From the NCBI RefSeq assembly GCF_900094925.1, contig NZ_FMAY01000012.1:62001-126000 (forward strand): a stretch of 64,000 nt of DNA, written 5' to 3'. The notes beneath the pieces are model-generated. The model searched no databases and was not told the origin of the DNA. It saw nothing but the letters and a program-made list of their open reading frames with translations. Every line of letters begins with the position of its first letter. The first letter of the stretch is position 1. The position numbers and the translations under genes are program-made. Positions 46,690-54,729 of the stretch are shown here, in pieces. The stretch comes from Kosakonia oryzendophytica (GTDB lineage: Bacteria; Pseudomonadota; Gammaproteobacteria; Enterobacterales; Enterobacteriaceae).

Positions 46690-46884
46690 TTACCGCACAC
46701 TGTGGGGCGGTGCGGCTTGTGTCGCGCCAGGACGGACAATGTAGCGTGCCAACGATTCGTGGGTCACGAAGGTGCAGCCGCAGTTGATGTTCTGGCACTG
46801 GTGGTAGCGTTCTTTGGTTTCGGTACTGAGATAGCGGCTTGAACGCGCATGAGCCGCTTCCTGGCATAACGGGCAATGCATCAT
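46690..46884 (-). CDS. ogr: Ogr-family late transcription activator
   Basis: This 64-aa zinc-binding activator of P2 late promoters has zinc ligands Cys4, Cys7, Cys30 and Cys35 (HCPLCQE and YHQCQNINC). Ogr binds a dyad near -55 and contacts the RNA polymerase alpha C-terminal domain. It lies downstream of gene D as in P2, before a terminator. Five matches to an Ogr-like motif precede transcription units in this locus, and one precedes sid in the satellite. Retention of an intact activator suggests the late genes can still be switched on. Confidence 0.93.
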   Translation of the reverse strand: MMHCPLCQEAAHARSSRYLSTETKERYHQCQNINCGCTFVTHESLARYIVRPGATQAAPPHSVR

Positions 46885-46967
46885 TTTGTGATTTCTCCAG
46901 CGTGTTTATGCCAGTAATAATAAACCATTAACTCGCAAATGCAAGTTAACAATTGCATTTGACGTTT

Positions 46968-48122
46968 TCAGGCGCCAGATTCCTCCATGTCGTACTCCAC
47001 GTTTCGGATGTCGGCTTCCAGCTCCAGTTTTGTAATAAAACCTTTTTTATCAATGCCATGAGTCACTTTTTTGATCACCCATGGCGTTTTATTGATCACA
47101 TCCTTAAAACCCGATAACCGGACAGGCGTTTCCGGCGCGATGTCGGCCCGTCCTTGCGCGAGAGTCAGGCTAAATTGCGCTGCATTTCTCTGACGTTGTT
47201 GCCATTCCGCTTCTGCCGCACGGATGGCTTCATCTTTGGAGGCGAACATGTTTTGCAGGATGCTGACATTCTCGCGTGAACCGGCGAGGTAATCCTTTGT
47301 TGCCTGCTGCGTGCCGGCGCTTTTGCGCGTCAGTTTTACCTGTTTCACCTGTTTCTGCGGCGTTTTCGTATCCTGCCAGCGAGCGATGACACTGCCGTAT
47401 GCTGTCCGATCGGCCAAATCAAACGTATGAGCATCGCCATCGCTACGGCTGATGGTCACCGTTGGGATGGCCTTACCGCCTCGTACGCATTTACCCGGCA
47501 CAAGAAAAATCAGTACGCCCGATTTTACGGCGATTTCAGCACCGTTGCGGATAGCCAGCCGGGTGAGAAAGGCGATGTCGCTCTCTTTGGACTGGTCAAT
47601 ATGCGCTATCGTAATACCGGCCAACGCCGGCGAGACGCTGGCGCTCAGCGAATTGCGCCAGGCAATATCTTTCACAATCTCGCCAAGCGTTGTGTCATGC
47701 CATGACCGCTCTTTTGGGGTATTCATGTCATTGCGAAAATCGACGCTGCGCCCGGTAATCACCAGTTGATCCGGCGTGCCCCGGTGCGTGACCTGGTCGA
47801 TAATGAAACTTCCCATATCGGTCAGTACCGAGCCCTGTCGGCCAATCGAGACGTTAACCTGCGCGTTGCGCTCTGGCATCTCGATTTTGCCGTCGCTGTC
47901 ATCCAGCGTCAGTGTCAGCGTGTCAGCTTCAAAACCGCGGTTGTCCGTGACCGTGAGCGCGATTAATCGCGGGGCGAGCCTGGCGGTAATGTCTTTTTTT
48001 TCGTCTTTACTGGTGTTGTTTTTTGCCGCAGAGGCGCTGCTGCTGGCGGGTTTTTGGTTCAGCTCCAGCTTAAACGCGGGGGCATCTCCCCGCGTCAGAT
48101 CGTTGTCGAGAGCGTCAATCAT
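46968..48122 (-). CDS. P2 gpD-like baseplate hub/late control protein
   Basis: This is a 384-aa gp27-like hub protein at the top of the baseplate spike. MIDALDNDLTRGDAPAFKLELNQK, the central FLTRLAIRNGAEIAVKSGVLIFL and the ending VIKKVTHGIDKKGFITKLELE fit P2 gpD. It overlaps gpU by 4 bases, completing the FI-FII-E-T-U-D order of the P2 FETUD operon. No truncation is apparent. Confidence 0.93.
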   Translation of the reverse strand: MIDALDNDLTRGDAPAFKLELNQKPASSSASAAKNNTSKDEKKDITARLAPRLIALTVTDNRGFEADTLTLTLDDSDGKIEMPERNAQVNVSIGRQGSVLTDMGSFIIDQVTHRGTPDQLVITGRSVDFRNDMNTPKERSWHDTTLGEIVKDIAWRNSLSASVSPALAGITIAHIDQSKESDIAFLTRLAIRNGAEIAVKSGVLIFLVPGKCVRGGKAIPTVTISRSDGDAHTFDLADRTAYGSVIARWQDTKTPQKQVKQVKLTRKSAGTQQATKDYLAGSRENVSILQNMFASKDEAIRAAEAEWQQRQRNAAQFSLTLAQGRADIAPETPVRLSGFKDVINKTPWVIKKVTHGIDKKGFITKLELEADIRNVEYDMEESGA

Positions 48123-48580
48123 CCGCGACTCCCCAGCATTTTAGTGGCATCGTCGAGCAGCTTACTGCCTTTCGTGTAAAGCGCTTCTGCCTCGGAGAGC
48201 AGCGACTCGTCGACCCGGGTTAAATTCAGGGTGAAGCTGATTTTGCGCGGCGAGCCGTCGCTATAAAACTCGGAGCCGTTCTCTTTGACGCTGCTGATGA
48301 CATACACACCGTAAATCATGCCCGTGCCGTCGATGAGCGGCCATTGTCCGCCCTGTTCAGCCATCAGACGCACGGCCGCCAGCGACAGCACGCCGCCGGT
48401 CAGTTCCGGGTAGAGCGCGCCGGTAATTTCGAGAGTATCTTCGCCCGGACCGATATACTGATACGCCGCGCGTTTACCGACGCGCGCGTTGCTGCTCCAG
48501 GTAAACGTCGAGGTGCGGTTCAGGTTCTGAAACGGCAGCGTTTGCCGCATAAAGACAAAAAGTCCCAGCGCCAGCATCAT
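48119..48580 (-). CDS. P2 gpU-like tail terminator/baseplate protein
   Basis: This 153-aa protein starts MMLALGLFVFMRQTLPFQNLNRTSTFTW, closely resembling the P2 gpU start. It contains ARVGKRAAYQYIGPGEDTLEITGALYPELTGG and LRLMAEQ-type sequence. P2 gpU is about 159 aa and is needed for tail assembly. It follows the tape measure gene by 2 bases and overlaps gpD by 4, so translation is coupled across the operon. Confidence 0.93.
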   Translation of the reverse strand: MMLALGLFVFMRQTLPFQNLNRTSTFTWSSNARVGKRAAYQYIGPGEDTLEITGALYPELTGGVLSLAAVRLMAEQGGQWPLIDGTGMIYGVYVISSVKENGSEFYSDGSPRKISFTLNLTRVDESLLSEAEALYTKGSKLLDDATKMLGSRG

Positions 48581-48582
48581 AA

Positions 48583-50313
48583 TTAAAACCCTCCTGATGG
48601 ATAGAATTGCGAAAGGGTGCTGTTGCGTTTGTTCGCCGCGTCCTGGCGGAACAGATCCTGCAGGTAGCGCTCGTTAGTGCTACCGGGGGTGATATCGCCC
48701 TGTAACGTGACGTTATATTCCGTTTTGCTCTGGTCGACATACGAATTACCGCCTGCGGGTCTGGCTGCCTGGTAGTTGTTGAATCCCGGCATTGTGCTCG
48801 TTGGCTGGACGTAACCGAATGTTGTCCCCGCCGCCGTTGCGTCCACCTGCGGTTTGGGGATCGCAATCGCCGGTTGCTTGTTCACGATGCCGAGTTTCTC
48901 CAGCAGCCAGCCGACGCCGTCGATCAGCAATTTCAGCGGCCATAAGCAACCGATCAGCCCATCGGCCAGAAACTTGCCAAAGGATTGCCCGGCATTGCCG
49001 CACTTCTCTAGTGCTTCCTGACTGAATGTAATCGGGGAGAGCAGCGCGCCAAACAGGTCTTTTATCCACGTCAGGCCGTTGCCAATGGCGTCGAAAACGG
49101 GCTGTAAAGGCGCGAACAGTCCGGCAAGTGGGGCTAATCCGGCTTTGATACCTTCGACCACGCCGCCAAAGAAGGCGCTAATCGGTTCCCAGAGGGCGTA
49201 AATGCCCAGCGCTATGCCGGCAATGGCGGCGATAATGCCGATGATGGGCAGGGTAAGCGAGCCAAGTACCGCTACAATAGCGCCACACACGGTGGTAAAG
49301 ACGCTGCCAAGGGTGGTGGCGATGGTGATAAGCGTACTGATGCCCGTAAAGACGGGCGCAATAACGCTGGCCACGGTGCCAATGGCCCCGGCGACGCCAA
49401 CCACCACGGTGGCGATCATGCCGAAGGTCTGCACCAGTCCCTGGTTGTTCTGTACCCACTGTTGCAGCTGGCCCAGATACTGAGTAGCGGTTTGTACCAG
49501 CTGGCGTAAAGAGGATTCCTGAGTGCGGAAAATATCCACGCTCAGCGACTGATACGCCGCTTGCAGCGCTTGTAAATCGGTGCCGAGATTGCCGCCGCTC
49601 TGCGCGGTTGCCACGTTCGCGCCGGGGTTGGCTGGACTGGCAGGGGTGGCTGCCGGTGCCTCTTTCAGCGACGCTTCGTAACCCGGTTGCAGCAGTTTTT
49701 TGCCGAGGTTAACCCCGGTGGTAGCAACCGACATGCCGGTTTTGCCGACGGTGGAGAGGTTCGCGGCAATACCCAGAATGGATTGCTGTCCCGCTTTGAT
49801 TTTCGCCATGCGGTTTTGCCGGTTCTCCTGCGCCAGCGCATCGCGCTGGGTGGTCAGTTGCCCGGTATGCTCGTTGATGCTGTTTTGCAGACGCTGCCGT
49901 GCGCTTGCCGGTGCGCGGGTGCTGATGCCTGCCTGGCTCAGTACCTGGCGCTGGTTTTTCACCGACTGACGCAGGTCATCATGCTGTTGTTGCAGGGTGC
50001 TGACGCGGCTGCGGGCTTTCTCCAGTTCGCTTATTTGCGTACGGGAGGGCTCGTCCACTTTTTTCAGTTCAGATGCCAGCGCGCGGGTGTTCTCTTTGGC
50101 GACGTTCAGCGCCTGGCTGACGGCAGTCAGGGCGCTTTGCGTTCGGGTAAAACCGTCGATTTGCGCCACCTGACTGTACAGGCCGCGTAAGGTGGTCTGC
50201 GTCTCTTTAACCTGATCAGACAGCGACACATTCGCGGTCTGTAAGGTTTTAAACGGGCGCGTCGCCTGATCAACAGCCGTGAGCAAGTCTTCTATTTTTA
50301 CGCTGTTACTCAT
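48583..50313 (-). CDS. Tail tape measure protein (P2 gpT-like, short)
   Basis: This 576-aa protein sets tail length. It has a long N-terminal coiled-coil region (residues about 1-220, rich in Gln/Ala/Thr) and a central hydrophobic segment (about 285-385: IATVVVGVAGAIGTVASVIAP and following). The C-terminal part ends SQFYPSGGF. P2 gpT is about 815 aa, so this locus should make a shorter tail if length scales with the tape measure. The ATG overlaps the E' stop region, as in P2. Confidence 0.92.
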   Translation of the reverse strand: MSNSVKIEDLLTAVDQATRPFKTLQTANVSLSDQVKETQTTLRGLYSQVAQIDGFTRTQSALTAVSQALNVAKENTRALASELKKVDEPSRTQISELEKARSRVSTLQQQHDDLRQSVKNQRQVLSQAGISTRAPASARQRLQNSINEHTGQLTTQRDALAQENRQNRMAKIKAGQQSILGIAANLSTVGKTGMSVATTGVNLGKKLLQPGYEASLKEAPAATPASPANPGANVATAQSGGNLGTDLQALQAAYQSLSVDIFRTQESSLRQLVQTATQYLGQLQQWVQNNQGLVQTFGMIATVVVGVAGAIGTVASVIAPVFTGISTLITIATTLGSVFTTVCGAIVAVLGSLTLPIIGIIAAIAGIALGIYALWEPISAFFGGVVEGIKAGLAPLAGLFAPLQPVFDAIGNGLTWIKDLFGALLSPITFSQEALEKCGNAGQSFGKFLADGLIGCLWPLKLLIDGVGWLLEKLGIVNKQPAIAIPKPQVDATAAGTTFGYVQPTSTMPGFNNYQAARPAGGNSYVDQSKTEYNVTLQGDITPGSTNERYLQDLFRQDAANKRNSTLSQFYPSGGF

Positions 50314-50739
50314 GTGTGTTTCCGCTTCGCTGCAGCGCTTTTTCGCGCCATGTGATGAGTTCGCTCAGGCTCAGGGGATAGAGCTCTGACGGCGGCCAGT
50401 GAAAAATCACCGCGATATCCGCCATCAGATCGTCAACCGACAGGTTCGCCGGAAAGCTTACCGTGCCGAAGCCGGTGACAAAAAACCAACCACCTTGCCG
50501 GCCAGCGCCACCATATCCACCAGGTCCAGCGCGCTCACTTCCTGCTCGGTAAGCGACGGCGAGGTAATGCGCGGCAACACTTTGATCAGCGCATCCACTT
50601 CGGCATTCGCCACTGCCGCCAGGCTCACGCCACGCAGCGTGCCGGCGTTCGGTTTCATCAGGGTAATAACAGTAATGCTCTGTTCGCCGCGTGTGATCGG
50701 GTTTTCCAGGGTGATGACGTTGTCAGTTTCGTTGCTCAT
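50306..50739 (-). CDS. gpE+E' tail chaperone fusion made by -1 frameshift
   Basis: Reading gpE from 50739, a -1 slip at 50479-50485 continues into a frame that starts VTGFGTVSFPANLSVDDLMAD. It ends with the P2 E'-type sequence containing WPPSELYPLSLSELITWREK, stopping at 50306-50308. The product would be about 145 aa. In P2 and most tailed phages such a frameshift pair chaperones tape-measure assembly. The E' frame has no start codon of its own, and its strong conservation indicates use. Confidence 0.88.
50458..50739 (-). CDS. P2 gpE-like tail assembly chaperone
   Basis: This is a 93-aa unshifted product, MSNETDNVITLENPITRGEQSITVITLMKPNAGTLRG and onward, matching P2 gpE (about 91 aa). It is made in excess over the E+E' fusion. 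It lies between the tube protein gene FII and the tape measure T, the fixed position for tail chaperones. The slippery heptamer lies five codons before its stop. Confidence 0.9.
   Translation of the reverse strand: MSNETDNVITLENPITRGEQSITVITLMKPNAGTLRGVSLAAVANAEVDALIKVLPRITSPSLTEQEVSALDLVDMVALAGKVVGFLSPASAR
50479..50485 (-). promoter_or_regulatory. Slippery heptamer T-TTT-TTG for -1 frameshifting
   Basis: On the minus strand TTTTTTG lies in the phase T TTT TTG relative to the gpE frame (GGT TTT TTG), which is the arrangement described for P2 gene E. Downstream GC-rich DNA could form the stimulatory stem. Confidence 0.88.
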
Positions 50740-50801
50740 GAGTTCCTCGTGGTTCCATTAGCGGGGGAAGAACCGGCCAGCGAGGCTGACCGGGATGCGC
50801 A

Positions 50802-51320
50802 TTACAGGCCGATATTGCGGCGGTGCTGCTCGAGGCGGTCTACGCCGTTGACTTTTTCGATCATGTTAACGGTGTCGATTTCCACCAGTTCCTTGCCATC
50901 CATCGTCAGTTTGAAATAAGTGCAAACGACGGAGATTTTGGATTCGGTGTCTTCGCCCACTTTGTTTTCGCCTGTGTCGATCTCTTTCTGGCGACCACGC
51001 ATGACCACTTCGACTGCCACCGTTTCACCGGTGTCGTCGCGCTGGTAGGAACCGGCGAAACGCACAGGGACGGCGTCTGCGCTGGTTGCGCCATACAGTT
51101 CCCAGATAGCCGTATCCGGGAAACCGCCCAGCGTCCACTCCATCGACATGGCGTCGTCATCCAGCCCCATATCGACAGGCGCGACACCACTCATGCCTGC
51201 GCCGCGGTAGTTTTCCAGCTTGCGGGTCAGTTTCGGCAGCGTGATGGATTTGGCGATCCCCTGATAGCTGTAGCCATTGAGGAACACGTTCATGTATTTC
51301 AGTTTTCTCGGCATTGCCAT
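50802..51320 (-). CDS. Major tail tube protein (P2 gpFII)
   Basis: This 172-aa protein forms the inner tube of the contractile tail. MAMPRKLKYMNVFLNGYSYQGIAKSITLPKLTRKLENYRGAGM is almost the same as the P2 FII start. The end DTVNMIEKVNGVDRLEQHRRNIGL is likewise characteristic. It lies 12 bases after the sheath gene. Its presence, intact, beside the sheath gene indicates a complete contractile apparatus. Confidence 0.95.
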   Translation of the reverse strand: MAMPRKLKYMNVFLNGYSYQGIAKSITLPKLTRKLENYRGAGMSGVAPVDMGLDDDAMSMEWTLGGFPDTAIWELYGATSADAVPVRFAGSYQRDDTGETVAVEVVMRGRQKEIDTGENKVGEDTESKISVVCTYFKLTMDGKELVEIDTVNMIEKVNGVDRLEQHRRNIGL

Positions 51321-51332
51321 TTATCAGGTTCC

Positions 51333-52514
51333 TTAATTGCTGTTGACCGAGGAGACCAGATTCACCAGGTACTTATCGGTGATGCGCTGGCGTAAGGTCA
51401 GGTTTTCCAGTGGCGGCACCGGCGTATAGTCGTAATCGATATACAGTTTCCCGGCTTTCAGGGTGACGGCATCGTTGGCGGTTTCGTCGAACCAGCAGGT
51501 GGCATCCACGATGTACCCGTTGCTTTTCAGCTCGCGGAACTTCGCATTAATGCCTTCGATGATGTCGCGGATAAGCGTTGCGGTGATCGGTTTGTCCACC
51601 GCCCACATATGCGCATCGGCCATGGTGTCGGCGATAACCTGCGCGGTGCGGGTGTAGTTTTCAAACAGGAACAGCGGATCATCGGAGCAGGTGCGGTTGC
51701 CCCAGAAGCGGAAACCGTCTTTGCGGATAAGCGTGGTCACGCCAGCCGCGTTGAGCAGATCCGCGTCGGTACCGGATTCCTGCAAATCCCAGAACACCGG
51801 AGTACTGATGCCGGTCACACCGTTAACGCCAACGTTGGACAGGGTTTTGTGCCAGCCAACGGACTGGTCGATGTAAGCACGCAGACCCAGCGCGCGGGCA
51901 GTAGCGTAGGCGGTGGAAGTCGCGTTCGCGACGGTATCCCAGGCGAGGAAATCTGGCCAGATCACCATCAGCTCACGCTGGCTGAAGTTTTCGCGATACT
52001 TCATTGCATCGGAAAGGGTTTTGCAGCCCCAGGCACTGACATAGCCGAAGGCGCGCAGTTTCTGGCAGACAGAGGCCAGTGCGGTGGCGACTTCCTGGGT
52101 GTCATAACCCGGAACGCCAAGAATACGCGGTTTCACGCCGGTTACCGCTTCAGCGGTCAGCAGTGCTTTCAGGCCAGTGTATTTACCGTTTGCATCGGTG
52201 GTGCCGATGATATTGGAAATGGTCTGCGCCTGCGCGGTGTCGCCCGTGCCTTCCGCAACGCGCACCACAACGATGACCGGTTTCGCCTGGTCAGCAATGG
52301 CTTGCAGAGAAGAGGAGAGCGTACCTTTGACGCCCGCTTTCGCAATGGCGCTCTGCACGCTGGTGATCAGCACTGGTTCATTAAGGGGGAACATCTCAGC
52401 GTCTGCATCGCTGGCGGTACATACCATGCCGACAATGGCCGTTGAGACAGTGGAAATGACGCGTGTGCCGTCGTTGATTTCGACGACCTGGACGCCATGA
52501 TGATAGTCACTCAT
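51333..52514 (-). CDS. Tail sheath protein (P2 gpFI)
   Basis: This is a 393-aa contractile sheath subunit. The N-terminus MSDYHHGVQVVEINDGTRVISTVSTAIVGMVCTA and the C-terminal strand region YIDYDYTPVPPLENLTLRQRITDKYLVNL are characteristic of P2 gpFI. It is the first gene of the FETUD operon, preceded by an Ogr-like site and by the terminator of the third fibre cassette. The size is normal (P2 396 aa). Confidence 0.95.
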   Translation of the reverse strand: MSDYHHGVQVVEINDGTRVISTVSTAIVGMVCTASDADAEMFPLNEPVLITSVQSAIAKAGVKGTLSSSLQAIADQAKPVIVVVRVAEGTGDTAQAQTISNIIGTTDANGKYTGLKALLTAEAVTGVKPRILGVPGYDTQEVATALASVCQKLRAFGYVSAWGCKTLSDAMKYRENFSQRELMVIWPDFLAWDTVANATSTAYATARALGLRAYIDQSVGWHKTLSNVGVNGVTGISTPVFWDLQESGTDADLLNAAGVTTLIRKDGFRFWGNRTCSDDPLFLFENYTRTAQVIADTMADAHMWAVDKPITATLIRDIIEGINAKFRELKSNGYIVDATCWFDETANDAVTLKAGKLYIDYDYTPVPPLENLTLRQRITDKYLVNLVSSVNSN

Positions 52515-52584
52515 CCGTTTAACTCCGTGGTTTTGGGGTGAGTGCTATTCTCCAGGGCGGCGGGGTCGGGCGCTATTTATCGGC

Positions 52585-52606
52585 GTTGGGGCTGGGCTGA
52601 AACAAC
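52585..52606 (-). promoter_or_regulatory. Ogr-like site upstream of gpFI
   Basis: On the minus strand GTTGT-N12-CCAAC is centred about 82 bases before the gpFI ATG, giving a predicted start near 52541 for activation from -55. It sits immediately beyond the preceding cassette terminator. Confidence 0.65.
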
Positions 52607-52615
52607 AGTGACGGG

Positions 52616-52641
52616 CAAAAAAAAACGGGCCGCAGCCCGTT
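52616..52641 (-). terminator. Terminator closing fibre cassette 3
   Basis: ACGGGC-TGCG-GCCCGT followed by a run of T residues on the minus strand, directly after the third Tfa gene and before the sheath operon. Confidence 0.85.
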
Positions 52642-52646
52642 CGGTT

Positions 52647-53078
52647 TTATTCCGGCAGCGCGGGCCAACTGATATCCGGCGCGGTAGCGGTGTCGATCGC
52701 GGTTACGCTATCGATGTAATCTATCCAGTTATTGAGTTGCGCGGTTTCGTTGTCTGCGAGTTTCCGTCCCATTAATAACTTCGTCTGCCAGATAACAATT
52801 TTTGCGGTGGCGGCATTGAGCAGAAGCGTTTTATGCTGATCCGCCAACGCTTTTTCCTCCTCTGAGGACAGCGGTGGAATATCAACCCACGCCGGACGCC
52901 CATCAACCGCGCCGAGTTGTTTACCATTTGGCGGGGTCTGGCACCAATAGGCGCTGACTTCTGCATCGGTTGCTTCGACAGCATCAACCGGCCATGTCTC
53001 GTTGTTATAGGTCCCGTCATCTTTCCATGCTGCTGGAATAAACGCATTCATAGCGGGAGAAAAAAAGGCTGTTGTCAT
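52647..53078 (-). CDS. Tail fibre assembly (Tfa-like) protein, cassette 3
   Basis: This 143-aa protein begins MTTAFFSPAMNAFIPAAWKDDGTYNN and ends with the Tfa C-terminal pattern LNNWIDYIDSVTAIDTATAPDISWPALPE. Tfa proteins chaperone trimerisation or folding of the fibre tip. ATG 53078 lies 1 base after the stop of the cassette 3 fibre gene, so the pair is coupled. The C-terminal 60 residues resemble the cassette 2 Tfa, while the N-terminal half does not, in step with different fibre tips. Confidence 0.85.
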   Translation of the reverse strand: MTTAFFSPAMNAFIPAAWKDDGTYNNETWPVDAVEATDAEVSAYWCQTPPNGKQLGAVDGRPAWVDIPPLSSEEEKALADQHKTLLLNAATAKIVIWQTKLLMGRKLADNETAQLNNWIDYIDSVTAIDTATAPDISWPALPE

Positions 53079-53079
53079 A

Positions 53080-54003
53080 TTAATACCCCAATGCAAAGGT
53101 AAATGCGCCATACACGCCCGGCGTGCCGTTTATCCGCAGATGAAAATTGGTCATCACTCTCGGGTCAGGATCTGAAACGTTATTAAAGGAGATAGTCGGG
53201 TAATCTGTCCCTGCCACACCCAGACGTTTAAAGGTTCCCCAAACCCCGAGCCGCTGGTTTGGAAACGGTGTGGGGTGTGTCCAGGTGGCGTCTCCGCTGG
53301 CATTGGACATGACATTCCCCCACTGGATAATCAGTCCGCCGGGTTTATCGGGAATCCGAATGTAATCAGATTGGGTAAAGCTGGCTTTAGGCAACAACGC
53401 GGAAATCAATGCTTCAATCCCCAGGTTTTTAACCGCCGCAGCGACGGCTGCGGGGCCCGAATCGGCTATCTCTTTCAGTGACTGGGAAATTTGCAAATAC
53501 TGGCTGTGCGGGTTGGAGGCTTTAATATGATCGCTAAGTTGGTCGTCCACGTACTGACGACTGGCGAGCGCCACCGTGGCATCCACTTTTAAGGTGATGG
53601 CCGACGTATTCGAAATCGTCAGCACCATGCGGATGGTTTGCGTGCGGCCACTGCCTTCATCCAGTTGCGGTTTATAGGTTTCCGGGCAGTTCGCCACGGC
53701 CACCAGTACCCCAGCATCGTCGTAGAGACCCATTTCGCGGATCCAGAAGCCGCCTTCATTTTCCGGAATAATTTGCTCGGCGATAATCTGGTTACTGTTG
53801 ATGCTATCCACCATCAGCACATTCAGTGCACCGATGCGTTTCTGGTTCACCAGGCTGGTTTGCGTGGCGTTCGGTGAGGGCAGCGTGCCATTACCGTCGC
53901 CAACTGCCATGCGGGTAATGTTAAGCCGGGTGCCTTGCGCCGTGGCGGCCGCCAGCTTCGCTGCTCCCTGATTGGTCAGAATGGCATAATATTTCGCAGT
54001 CAT
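53080..54003 (-). CDS. Tail fibre protein, cassette 3
   Basis: This is a 307-aa receptor-binding fibre. The first ~165 residues (MTAKYYAILTNQGAAKLAAAT to KASNPHSQY) are the conserved baseplate-binding gpH N-domain shared with fibres 1 and 2. The distal part has no tail-collar motif and ends with FHLRINGTPGVYGAFTFALGY, a gp53-like C-terminal fold of other phage fibres. The start at 54003 aligns with the other two fibres. A receptor cannot be assigned by sequence. Confidence 0.88.
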   Translation of the reverse strand: MTAKYYAILTNQGAAKLAAATAQGTRLNITRMAVGDGNGTLPSPNATQTSLVNQKRIGALNVLMVDSINSNQIIAEQIIPENEGGFWIREMGLYDDAGVLVAVANCPETYKPQLDEGSGRTQTIRMVLTISNTSAITLKVDATVALASRQYVDDQLSDHIKASNPHSQYLQISQSLKEIADSGPAAVAAAVKNLGIEALISALLPKASFTQSDYIRIPDKPGGLIIQWGNVMSNASGDATWTHPTPFPNQRLGVWGTFKRLGVAGTDYPTISFNNVSDPDPRVMTNFHLRINGTPGVYGAFTFALGY

Positions 54004-54076
54004 GCGTTCACTCTCGGTTATCGGATAAGTAAACGACATTGTCCGGTGCAGATGTGGGAGGGGGCTATCGGTCGGG

Positions 54077-54098
54077 GTTGGCTGCGGTCTGGTACAAC
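54077..54098 (-). promoter_or_regulatory. Ogr-like site upstream of fibre cassette 3
   Basis: On the minus strand GTTGT-N12-CCAAC is centred about 85 bases before the fibre 3 ATG. It follows directly after the terminator of cassette 2, so cassette 3 appears to have its own late promoter. Confidence 0.65.
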
Positions 54099-54104
54099 CC
54101 GGCA

Positions 54105-54127
54105 TAAAAAACGGGCCGAAGCCCGTT
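54105..54127 (-). terminator. Terminator closing fibre cassette 2
   Basis: ACGGGC-TTCG-GCCCGT followed by T residues on the minus strand, 6 bases after the cassette 2 Tfa stop. Confidence 0.85.
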
Positions 54128-54132
54128 GCGTA

Positions 54133-54729
54133 TTATGCCGGTTGCACAGGCCAGCTGATATCCGGTGCCTGCGCGCTATCCATTGCCTGCACGGCATCAA
54201 TATAATCCATCCAGGCGATCAGCCGCGCTTTATTAGCATCGCTAATGCGGCCCAGTTGCAGGGCCGTCTGCCACAGGCTGATGGTGTTTTTCGCTTCATT
54301 CAGCAACTGCGTTTTTTTCTGCTCTGCGCTGGCTATTTGCGCGGCATGCTGTGCGGCGCTGTTGGTGACCCAGGTGCTGCCGTTCCACTTATCGTACGGC
54401 GTTGCCGGGGCAAGCGTGGTCACGTTCGCCGGGTAATCACCCAGCGTGGTAATAGACGTTTTTTCACCGCTTTCGAGATTATAAACGGTTTCGCCGCGAT
54501 GATCGGCAACGTATTGCCAACTGCGGCCATCGGTCGCGCAGCACACCGCGAAACCGTTTTTCGCCGCCAGCGGTGGTTCAACGGTCGAATTGCCGGGAAT
54601 ACCCACGCCAATCGCCAGGTACTCTACCGACGTAGAGTAGTATTCGCGTGTCTCACCATCAAAGTTATAGACAGTGATCTCCCCGGCAGCGGTGGCAATC
54701 AGGTTCTGGTTCAGCGTTGCTTGCGACAT
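54133..54729 (-). CDS. Tail fibre assembly (Tfa-like) protein, cassette 2
   Basis: This 198-aa Tfa-family protein has MSQATLNQNLIATAAGEITVYNFDGETREYYS, then a linker and the C-terminal helix-rich part (LNEAKNTISLWQTALQLGRISDANKARLIAWMDYIDAVQ). Its ATG overlaps the last base of the fibre 2 stop, so the two are coupled. The N-terminal DUF-like region matches Tfa proteins that remain on the fibre tip and modulate receptor binding. It ends ISWPVQPA, the same closing motif as the cassette 3 Tfa. Confidence 0.88.
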   Translation of the reverse strand: MSQATLNQNLIATAAGEITVYNFDGETREYYSTSVEYLAIGVGIPGNSTVEPPLAAKNGFAVCCATDGRSWQYVADHRGETVYNLESGEKTSITTLGDYPANVTTLAPATPYDKWNGSTWVTNSAAQHAAQIASAEQKKTQLLNEAKNTISLWQTALQLGRISDANKARLIAWMDYIDAVQAMDSAQAPDISWPVQPA

